Below are positions 1-5,189 of a stretch of 5,355 nt of DNA, piece after piece. Location of the stretch: assembly GCA_023441845.1 (NCBI GenBank), contig JAEZNF010000396.1, positions 1 through 5,355 of the forward strand, written 5' to 3'. Each line of letters opens with the position of its first letter. Positions within the stretch are counted from its first letter, which is position 1. The notes beneath the pieces are model-generated. The model saw nothing but the letters and a program-made list of their open reading frames with translations, made no database searches and had not been told where the DNA came from. This DNA is from Bacillota bacterium. GTDB lineage: Bacteria > Bacillota > Clostridia > Acetivibrionales > DSM-2933. A program made the translations under genes and the position numbers.

Positions 1-888
1 AGACTATACTATGCTTACATTAATTTTGTTGAATTAGTGCAGCCAAGAATGCTTTTTTTTGAGAATGTACATGGGTTTACTGTAGGATTTAATCGTAAAT
101 ATAAAGGACAAGAGAAGAAAGGTGAACCATATTCTGCAAAACTTATTAAGGCGTTAGAAAAGCTAGGTTATCAGGTTGATTCTAAAGTAGTACTGGTATC
201 TGAATATGGAGTTCCCCAGAAAAGAAAAAGATTTATTCTGTTCGCAATTAAAGATCAAAACCCAAAAGAGTTCTTTAATAGATTACAAAATAATAAACAG
301 ACTTTTTTGCAAAGAAAAGGGTTGGCAGTACCTATATCAGTCGAAGATGCTATTGGTGATTTAGAAAAGCAGCATGGTGAAGTGCCTAGCACAGATACAC
401 CAGGGTTCATGAATGGTTTATATGGTCCGATAAATTCAAACTATCAAAGGTTGATGAGGGGTAATGTAGGCTTAAATGCTGTTCCAAGTAGCCATCGTTT
501 TGCTAAGCAAAAGAAAGAAACTATTGAATTGCTTGAGAAATTAATGAAAGTATCAGATGAAGCAATTAGAATAACACCACATATGAACTTGGTAGAAGGA
601 TTGAAAAAGCGAGGAGTAACTCCATTAAAATCAGAGTGTATCTGTTCTACCATAACATCTATACCAGACGATTTTATTCATTATTCTGAGCCTAGAATAA
701 TGACAGTACGTGAAAGTGCAAGAATACAGAGCTTCCCGGATGATTATGAATTCTTAGGCAAATATACTACCGGTGGAGCAATGAGGAAAGTAGACGTACC
801 TAGATATACGCAAGTTGCTAATGCTGTACCACCTTTATTTGCGGAGCAAGTCGGAATTGCATTGCGGGAGATGCTTGAAAATGAGTGA
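1..888 (+). CDS. C5 cytosine DNA methyltransferase, C-terminal part (5'-truncated by window)
   Basis: Transfers a methyl group from S-adenosylmethionine to carbon 5 of cytosine in a specific DNA site. The frame is open from base 1 and the residues before the GTG at 37 already fit the family (YINFVELVQPRMLFFENV), so 37 is not the true start. Visible family motifs in order: motif VI ENV (61-69), motif VIII QKRKR of the QxRxR type (217-231), a variable target-recognition region of about 140 residues (about 270-690), motif IX (PRIMTVRESARIQSFPDD, 691-744) and motif X (YTQVANAVPP, 805-834). Motif I (SAM binding) and motif IV with the catalytic Pro-Cys lie upstream of the window, probably about 100 missing residues. 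The TGA stop overlaps the start of the ATPase gene by 8 nt, so the two are probably translationally coupled. The family assignment is secure; the target sequence cannot be read from this part. Confidence 0.95.
   Translation, partial: RLYYAYINFVELVQPRMLFFENVHGFTVGFNRKYKGQEKKGEPYSAKLIKALEKLGYQVDSKVVLVSEYGVPQKRKRFILFAIKDQNPKEFFNRLQNNKQTFLQRKGLAVPISVEDAIGDLEKQHGEVPSTDTPGFMNGLYGPINSNYQRLMRGNVGLNAVPSSHRFAKQKKETIELLEKLMKVSDEAIRITPHMNLVEGLKKRGVTPLKSECICSTITSIPDDFIHYSEPRIMTVRESARIQSFPDDYEFLGKYTTGGAMRKVDVPRYTQVANAVPPLFAEQVGIALREMLENE
866..870 (+). promoter_or_regulatory. Ribosome binding site fixing the ATPase start at 881
   Basis: GGGAG sits 10 nt before ATG 881. The frame stays open further upstream to an in-frame start at 815, but that would add 22 residues that overlap the methyltransferase's conserved motif X and do not resemble the family. 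With ATG 881 the protein begins directly before the GHKL N-terminal strand and helix, which is the usual layout. Confidence 0.65.
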
Positions 889-3139
889 AACGTTACATTT
901 TAGAGTCAGTGCTGGGCTAAAGAATATAATAGGCAAGGAACTTATTAATGATAAGTTCATTGCCATATTTGAGTTGGTAAAAAATTCTTATGATGCTGGT
1001 GCTAAAACTGTAACTATAAAATTCATCAATATTTATGGTGATAACTCCCAAATTATTATTTCAGATGATGGTAATGGAATGGCTAAGGAAGATATTATAA
1101 ATAAATGGTTATTTGTTGCCTATTCAGAAAAGAAAAATCAATCATATCGGGATAACTTGATAAAAAGAAGAAGTTATGCAGGAGCTAAAGGTGTTGGACG
1201 TTTTTCCTGCGATAGATTGGGAGAAAAAGTTCAGCTATTATCTAAAACCCTTAATGATAACGAAGTTAATTTGGTAAAAATCAACTGGAACGATTTTGAA
1301 AAGACAGATTCTCAAGAGTTTCGGGATATCAATGTGTTTTATGATACGACAAGCACCAGAGATATTACAGATCAGGGAACTGTTATAATTATTGAAGAAT
1401 TAAGAGAAGAATGGAACCGAGATGAATTACTTAAGCTAAAAAAAGCTTTGACACAGTTGGTAAATCCTGATGCGACAGAAAATTATGATAGATTCAATAT
1501 CATACTTGATGTAAGTGAAGAAATTGACAATGATGAAAAGGAAACCAAGAAAACTAAAGGGAAAAATAGTGTTGTTTATGATAAGGATATTGTCAATGGA
1601 AGGATTGTGAACTATGTTTTTGAAGCCTTAAGTACTAAAACAACAAAAATTGAAGTGGAGATTTCAGAAGATGGGAAAAGTATTACCACAATACTTAATG
1701 ATAGAGGAATTAAACTTTTTGAAATAATTGAAAAGAATAAATACAGAATAAAAAATATTAAAGGAGCATTATATAGTCTGAATAGTCAAGCAAAGGCAAA
1801 TTTTACGAGAATTATGGGCATACAATCTGTTAATTATGGAAGTGTTTTTATTTATAAAAATGGATTCAGAGTATATCCATATGGAGAACCTGATAAAGAT
1901 TTTATGAATATCGATAGAAGAAAGGCGCAAGGATATAATAGATACCTTGGAACTCGCGAAATTAATGGCCGTATTGATATATACGGAGATAACAATATTT
2001 TTATTGAAACTTCAAGCCGAAATAATGGTTTTATAGCTTCATACGAGATGACAGAGCTAGAAAACTTCTTTTATGAATACATGTTAAAACCTTTAGAAAA
2101 GTATGTAGTTAATATAATCCATTGGGGAGAAGAATTTGTAGATGCTCAAAGCTTAGCTGAAAATATTAAAGATTTTGATGACCTTGAGGCTATTCTAAAA
2201 AAAATAAAAGCAAGATTTAAGGAAGATAATTTGATTAATGCAGAGTATAATCAAGATATTATGCAAATAATCAATGAACGTAAGAAGAAGGCCGTGTCAG
2301 AGGATATTGAGGACTTAAAGATTATTGCAAGGGATATTAATGATGATAGAATAGTTCAGCAAGCTGAAAAAGTTGAAAAGAAAACAAAGGAATTAGTAAA
2401 AAGAGCTAAAGAATCTCAAAAAGCAGTAGAAGTGGAAGCTAAAAGGCATGAGGAAACAAAGAAGGAGCTTGAAGCTACAAAAAAGCAAGTTGGTGTTTTG
2501 CAGTCACGAGTAGATGTGACGGCTGATAGTGCAGTTAATGCAATGCATATAATGAAAGCTTATGCAGATACAATAGATTCAGATATAGAAGAAATTTTCG
2601 AATTGGTAAGAAAAGGCTTGGATTTTGATGAGATGAAGGAAATACTTCATGAAATTAGGCAAACTTGTTCGAAAATTATGAATGCATATAATCTTGTGAT
2701 AAATACTGAATATAATGCTGATACCGGAAATAAAGAATTGGATATTGTTAAATTTGCAAAGACGTATGTTCAAAAACAATGGAGTCATAAATTTAATGTT
2801 TACATATTAGGTGACAGTGAAATGAAAATGCCATTTAACCCTTTGGAATTTAGTATTGTAATTGACAATATTGTTGACAATTCTCGAAAAGCCAATGCTA
2901 ACAAATTAGATATTACATTTTCTCATGAAGATAAAGTAAATTTAATAACGTTTCAGGATGATGGCTATGGATTAGAAACTGGCATCGATGTAAACAAAAT
3001 TTTTGAGCAAGGTTTTACAACAACGAGCGGAACCGGAATTGGTCTATATACAGTAAAGAAGTATATAGATAAGATGCAAGCGACAATTTCAGTAAATCAG
3101 GATTTTAAAGCCGGATTTGAATTACAAGTGAGGTTTTAA
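881..3139 (+). CDS. Double GHKL ATPase: MORC/MutL-like N-terminal module plus histidine-kinase-like C-terminal module
   Basis: A 752-residue soluble protein; no signal peptide or membrane segment is seen. The N-terminal GHKL ATPase has the N box ELVKNSYDAGA with E31 as likely general base and N35 as Mg-binding residue, a G1 box DDGNGM (D62-G66) and a glycine-rich lid GAKGVGRFS (G101 onward). A following region with GSVFIYKNGFRVYPYG (around residues 320-335) and LGTREINGRIDI resembles the S5-like transducer of bacterial MORC-type (paraMORC) ATPases. Residues about 490-545 form a Lys/Glu-rich coiled coil. The C-terminal end is a second, histidine-kinase-type ATPase: N box IDNIVDNSRKA (N667), G1 QDDGYGL (D693-G697), F box FEQGFTTT and G2 SGTGIGL (716-722). 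Possible phosphoacceptors are H556 and H590. The next gene encodes a receiver-like protein, which suggests a kinase-partner pair. GHKL ATPases linked to restriction-modification loci are known; the sensing role here is inferred. Confidence 0.9.
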   Translation: MSETLHFRVSAGLKNIIGKELINDKFIAIFELVKNSYDAGAKTVTIKFINIYGDNSQIIISDDGNGMAKEDIINKWLFVAYSEKKNQSYRDNLIKRRSYAGAKGVGRFSCDRLGEKVQLLSKTLNDNEVNLVKINWNDFEKTDSQEFRDINVFYDTTSTRDITDQGTVIIIEELREEWNRDELLKLKKALTQLVNPDATENYDRFNIILDVSEEIDNDEKETKKTKGKNSVVYDKDIVNGRIVNYVFEALSTKTTKIEVEISEDGKSITTILNDRGIKLFEIIEKNKYRIKNIKGALYSLNSQAKANFTRIMGIQSVNYGSVFIYKNGFRVYPYGEPDKDFMNIDRRKAQGYNRYLGTREINGRIDIYGDNNIFIETSSRNNGFIASYEMTELENFFYEYMLKPLEKYVVNIIHWGEEFVDAQSLAENIKDFDDLEAILKKIKARFKEDNLINAEYNQDIMQIINERKKKAVSEDIEDLKIIARDINDDRIVQQAEKVEKKTKELVKRAKESQKAVEVEAKRHEETKKELEATKKQVGVLQSRVDVTADSAVNAMHIMKAYADTIDSDIEEIFELVRKGLDFDEMKEILHEIRQTCSKIMNAYNLVINTEYNADTGNKELDIVKFAKTYVQKQWSHKFNVYILGDSEMKMPFNPLEFSIVIDNIVDNSRKANANKLDITFSHEDKVNLITFQDDGYGLETGIDVNKIFEQGFTTTSGTGIGLYTVKKYIDKMQATISVNQDFKAGFELQVRF
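3126..3133 (+). promoter_or_regulatory. Ribosome binding site of the receiver-HEPN gene, inside the ATPase gene
   Basis: AAGTGAGG ends 7 nt before ATG 3141 and lies within the last codons of the ATPase gene. The ATPase TAA is 1 nt before the ATG, so ribosomes finishing one gene can restart on the next. This supports a shared transcript and coupled production of the two proteins. Confidence 0.6.
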
Positions 3140-3140
3140 T

Positions 3141-4142
3141 ATGGATACTAATTTTAGGATGATTTGGTTTGAAGATGTTGATGAATGGTTTGATTCACTA
3201 TCAAGAAGACTTTCTCGATACATAAAAGAGAAAAATTTTAAAGTTGAAATTAAAAGGGTAAGAGGTGTAAAAGAATTTGATATAAGTAAATATCAAGTTC
3301 AAGATTACGATTTGCTTGTCGTTGATTATGAACTGGAAAAAGAGTATGAAGGTGGAATTGAAAAGCAAACTTATGGCTCACAGATTATTAATACAGTCAG
3401 AAGCGGCAAGTTTGTTAATGATGTTTTATTTTATTCTAGTCACGGATTCAGTATTATTAATGATGTAATGAAGAAAGAAGGACTCCAAGGAGTATTTATT
3501 GCAGACAGAGATAATGATGAGTTTATAAATATAGCACAAGCTTTGGTAGATAAAGCTGTTAGACGGTCAGAAAATCTTGTAAACATTCGTGGTGTTGTAA
3601 TGGATAACACAAGTGAATTTGATAATAAAATACGAGATATTATAAGTATTTCATGGAGATATCTTGGTGAAAGTGAAGGTAAAATTGTCAATGATATAAA
3701 GAAAAAAATTCTTACAGATAATAAAAAAACCGCAGAAAAATTATTGGAAAAATATGACAAGATTGATTCTACCAACATAGACCAATTACTAGCAGAAAGG
3801 GATTTTTCAGCATATAGACAAGTTAGACTGCTGAATTGGTGTATAAACTCTAATAATGAATTGAAGGCAGTTTTTAAATCTGTTTATAATAAGTATTTCA
3901 CGCCTAAAATTGGAGATGTTGAAATTCCATTTTTTGATAAATATAACGAAGATATTATTGCTTATAGAAACGCATTGGCTCACGTAAAAAAGTCTGAAAA
4001 TGTTTCGGGTGATCTGTATATAGGTGAGATTGATGGCGAAAGTGTTACATTTGATCAAAAATTATGCAACTCTTTAAGGAAGTCATTAATCTTGTATGAT
4101 ACAGTACTTGATGAAATGTACAAATGTATTGAAGATATGTAG
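3141..4142 (+). CDS. Receiver-like domain fused to a HEPN-like (predicted RNase) domain
   Basis: A 333-residue soluble protein. Residues about 5-130 read as a divergent response-regulator receiver: MIWFEDVDEW gives the acidic pair E11/D12, YDLLVVDYEL gives the phosphoacceptor candidate D62 at the end of a hydrophobic strand, and VLFYSS gives S99/S100 in place of the usual Thr/Ser. The conserved Lys of beta-5 is not evident; GVFIADRDN has R123 near that point. Residues about 150-333 look mostly helical and contain YRNALAH, in which R276, N277 and H281 match the RNxxxH (Rx4-6H) signature of HEPN ribonucleases. HEPN domains are common RNA-cutting toxins in abortive infection, CRISPR and toxin-antitoxin systems. 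The gene follows the double-ATPase gene by 1 nt, so it is the likely output of that protein. The receiver call is fairly safe. The HEPN call rests on one motif plus helical character, so RNase activity is a prediction. No DNA-binding output domain is seen. Confidence 0.82.
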   Translation: MDTNFRMIWFEDVDEWFDSLSRRLSRYIKEKNFKVEIKRVRGVKEFDISKYQVQDYDLLVVDYELEKEYEGGIEKQTYGSQIINTVRSGKFVNDVLFYSSHGFSIINDVMKKEGLQGVFIADRDNDEFINIAQALVDKAVRRSENLVNIRGVVMDNTSEFDNKIRDIISISWRYLGESEGKIVNDIKKKILTDNKKTAEKLLEKYDKIDSTNIDQLLAERDFSAYRQVRLLNWCINSNNELKAVFKSVYNKYFTPKIGDVEIPFFDKYNEDIIAYRNALAHVKKSENVSGDLYIGEIDGESVTFDQKLCNSLRKSLILYDTVLDEMYKCIEDM

Positions 4143-4160
4143 TTTTCAAATCAAAAGCTT

Positions 4161-4190
4161 AAAAGATTAATTCTTTTTATTTTATTTTTA
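4161..4190 (+). terminator. Weak rho-independent terminator candidate after the defence operon
   Basis: AAAAGA (4161-4166) and TCTTTT (4172-4177) form a perfect 6 bp stem around TTAAT, followed on the plus strand by a T-rich run to about 4190. Its position 18 nt after the last operon stop is right. The stem has only one G-C pair, so it may be too weak to work alone. Read on the minus strand, the same stem lies downstream of the convergent XRE gene but has a poorer T run. Confidence 0.35.
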
Positions 4191-4219
4191 TATTAACATT
4201 ATTTCAATAGCCTATAATA

Positions 4220-4534
4220 TCATGTGCCCGATCTACTGAAATCATCAAGAAATTTCGCTATTAATTCAATTTGTGCCGGAGAGAAATTCTGTGCAGCGTT
4301 TATAAGAGATTTTATTTCCGGTGTCATGGATGAGGCCGATTGCCCAGTCATTTCAGATATATTAATGTTAAAGGCGGAAGACAGCTTCAATAGAGTATCT
4401 AATGTTGGTGATTTCTCACCACGTTCAATAGAGCTTAGAAATGATACAGAAATACCAGTTTTTTCTGATAATTCTTTTAAGCTTAATTTGTGCTGCTTTC
4501 TAAGTATCCTAAGTGATGCACCGAACTCTTTCAT
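4220..4534 (-). CDS. XRE-family helix-turn-helix transcriptional repressor, 104 aa
   Basis: A cytoplasmic DNA-binding regulator. Residues 5-62 form a Cro/C1-type helix-turn-helix domain: LRILRKQHKLSLKELSEKTG (residues 8-27) leads into the recognition helix ISVSFLSSIERGEKSPTLDT (28-47). The sequence SFLSSIERGEKSPT is very typical of the family. Residues about 70-104 (TPEIKSLINAAQNFSPAQIE and on) are a short helical tail, probably for dimerisation, giving a SinR-like size and layout. ATG 4534 has GAGGA 7 nt before it and a clear promoter further upstream; the ATG just upstream (at 4548) runs at once into a stop. The gene diverges from the 71-aa XRE gene and faces the defence operon tail to tail. 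Operator-like sites in its promoter suggest autorepression. Its target beyond this switch is unknown. Confidence 0.92.
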   Translation of the reverse strand: MKEFGASLRILRKQHKLSLKELSEKTGISVSFLSSIERGEKSPTLDTLLKLSSAFNINISEMTGQSASSMTPEIKSLINAAQNFSPAQIELIAKFLDDFSRSGT

Positions 4535-4541
4535 TACTAAA

Positions 4542-4546
4542 TCCTC
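4542..4546 (-). promoter_or_regulatory. Ribosome binding site of the 104-aa XRE gene
   Basis: On the minus strand GAGGA ends 7 nt before ATG 4534, which fixes this start. The degenerate operator copy at 4549-4564 lies just upstream of it. Confidence 0.6.
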
Positions 4547-4548
4547 AT

Positions 4549-4564
4549 TTCCTCTATGGCGTAA
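4549..4564. promoter_or_regulatory. Degenerate operator copy at the minus-strand transcription start
   Basis: TTCCTCTATGGCGTAA matches the perfect palindrome at 4666-4681 at 13 of 16 positions. It overlaps the expected transcription start of the 104-aa XRE gene (about 4562), where a bound repressor would block initiation. Part of the match (the CTC side) also belongs to a purine-rich leader on the minus strand, so chance similarity is possible. Confidence 0.45.
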
Positions 4565-4568
4565 TTAT

Positions 4569-4597
4569 ATTATATATACATGATAGAGATATTTCAA
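4569..4597 (-). promoter_or_regulatory. Sigma-A-type promoter of the 104-aa XRE gene
   Basis: On the minus strand, TTGAAA (4597-4592) is followed after exactly 17 bp by TATAAT (4574-4569), close to the vegetative consensus. Transcription would start near 4562, leaving a leader of about 27 nt before ATG 4534. This is the best promoter in the window. Confidence 0.8.
4576..4591. promoter_or_regulatory. Weak operator half-site in the minus-strand promoter spacer
   Basis: Read on the minus strand, the spacer between -35 and -10 contains CTCTATCATGTA, which shares CTCTAT-NN-TGTA with the near-perfect operator at 4634-4649. Over 16 bp the match to the palindrome is only 10 of 16, so this is a weak or half site at most. 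Confidence 0.25.
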
Positions 4598-4633
4598 GAA
4601 AATAGGAGAAAAAGAAAGATAATCTTTGTGTAA

Positions 4634-4649
4634 TTACTCTATAGTGTAA
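4634..4649. promoter_or_regulatory. Near-perfect operator palindrome
   Basis: TTACTCTATAGTGTAA differs from the perfect palindrome at 4666-4681 at one position, and its symmetry extends to 20 bp (4632-4651) with one mismatched pair. It lies between the two divergent promoters. Its centre is 32 bp from the next copy, about three helical turns, which suits cooperative binding of two dimers of an XRE repressor on the same face. Confidence 0.7.
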
Positions 4650-4650
4650 T

Positions 4651-4690
4651 TTGCGCATTTGTATTTTACTCTATAGAGTAATAATATAAT
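4651..4690 (+). promoter_or_regulatory. Candidate promoter of the 71-aa XRE gene, covered by an operator
   Basis: TTGCGC (4651-4656) is followed after 17 bp by TAGAGT (4674-4679), giving a start near 4686. A perfect TATAAT at 4685-4690 also exists but lacks a good -35 and would start transcription inside the ribosome binding site. Either way the promoter overlaps the perfect palindrome at 4666-4681, so repression by an XRE protein is expected. The exact -10 is uncertain. Confidence 0.4.
4666..4681. promoter_or_regulatory. Perfect 16 bp operator palindrome
   Basis: TTACTCTATAGAGTAA is its own reverse complement over all 16 bases. It sits directly upstream of the 71-aa XRE gene, over its likely promoter, and is repeated in imperfect form at 4634-4649 and 4549-4564. 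Small dyad operators in an intergenic region between two divergent XRE genes are the usual binding sites of such regulators. Confidence 0.75.
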
Positions 4691-4693
4691 TTT

Positions 4694-4702
4694 GAAAGGT
4701 GG
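4694..4702 (+). promoter_or_regulatory. Ribosome binding site fixing the 71-aa XRE start at 4711
   Basis: GAAAGGTGG ends 8 nt before ATG 4711. The in-frame GTG codons at 4699 and 4702 are part of or directly abut this site and cannot be the starts. Confidence 0.7.
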
Positions 4703-4710
4703 TGTATTTT

Positions 4711-4926
4711 ATGCTTGCCCAAAAGTTAACAGAATTAATGAATAAGCATGAAATAACCTTAAAAGACTTATCTGTTAAAAGTGGGGTTTCATTATCGTAT
4801 TTAGCTGACCTTAGAAAAGGAACCAAAAAGAATCCTTCCGCTGTGGTTTTAATAAGAATAGCAAAATCATTTGAATTACCAGTTACTTACTTCATTGATA
4901 TAGAAGAAAAAGAAATGCGACTGTAG
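4711..4926 (+). CDS. Small XRE-family helix-turn-helix regulator, 71 aa
   Basis: A cytoplasmic DNA-binding protein made of little more than one Cro/C1-type helix-turn-helix. Helices 1-2 are LAQKLTELMNKHEITLKDLS (residues 2-21), the recognition helix region is VKSGVSLSYLADLRKGTKKN (22-41), and helices 4-5 are SAVVLIRIAKSFELPVTYFI (43-62). It is close in size to phage Cro proteins and to restriction-modification controller (C) proteins, but no feature separates these options. ATG 4711 is chosen over an upstream GTG because of the ribosome binding site. It diverges from the 104-aa XRE gene and its promoter carries the strongest operator, so the two probably form a mutual or one-way repression switch. 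The stop is followed 10 nt later by a hairpin. Confidence 0.88.
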   Translation: MLAQKLTELMNKHEITLKDLSVKSGVSLSYLADLRKGTKKNPSAVVLIRIAKSFELPVTYFIDIEEKEMRL

Positions 4927-4936
4927 CACAAATTAA

Positions 4937-4964
4937 AATACCCACCGCTGCAACGGTGAGTATT
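4937..4964. terminator. G+C-rich hairpin, terminator-like mainly for the minus strand
   Basis: AATACCCACCG (4937-4947) and CGGTGAGTATT (4954-4964) pair at 10 of 11 positions (C4942 and A4959 do not pair) around the loop CTGCAA. After the stem the plus strand reads CGTAAAATTT with no T run, whereas the minus strand reads TTTAATTTG directly after a stem ending in GGTGGGTA. It therefore fits a terminator for transcription arriving from the right better than one for the 71-aa XRE gene, although the stem alone could slow plus-strand transcription. Confidence 0.5.
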
Positions 4965-5189
4965 CGTAAAATTTAACCCAATTATACCTTTAGCCATGAA
5001 TCCGGAAAAACCGCCTAACTATGGCCTGGCTTTAGTTTTGCCAAAATTCATAACTGATTTAATTATAAGATATTGTCGGCTTATGCGCAAGAAGGAATAT
5101 TTCAAGCCTTGAGCCTTTAAATATACAGAACATTGAAAACATAATATATCGGTACACAAGCAGAAACGGTAGGACTGGTTTAAAGCCCT
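4965..5189. other. Intergenic stretch without a recognisable gene
   Basis: No reading frame with a credible start, ribosome binding site or family motif was found on either strand. Short inverted repeats are present: GCCAT (4993-4997) with ATGGC (5021-5025) enclosing CGG-AAAAA-CCG (5003-5013). These could form a small structure but match no RNA family known to me. On the minus strand a frame ending at about 5016 spells MNFGKTKARP before a stop but has no plausible upstream start. Confidence 0.5.

Noticed and set aside
37..45. GTG at 37 as the methyltransferase start
   Set aside because: The frame is open to base 1, and the residues upstream already match the conserved stretch before the ENV motif; the gene is cut by the window.
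815..880. Longer ATPase with a start at 815
   Set aside because: The extra 22 residues overlap methyltransferase motif X, have no ribosome binding site and do not fit the GHKL N-terminus; ATG 881 has GGGAG 10 nt upstream.
3440..4058. Minus-strand open frames opposite the receiver-HEPN gene
   Set aside because: These are antisense shadows rich in Ile/Leu/Ser/Phe from A/T-rich coding DNA, without start signals.
4224..4583. Plus-strand 119-codon open frame opposite the 104-aa XRE gene
   Set aside because: It is a shadow of a clear helix-turn-helix gene, lacks a ribosome binding site and shows no family features.
4685..4690. TATAAT as the -10 of the 71-aa XRE gene
   Set aside because: It is a perfect hexamer, but transcription would begin inside the ribosome binding site and no good -35 lies 16-18 bp upstream; kept only as an alternative within the promoter entry.
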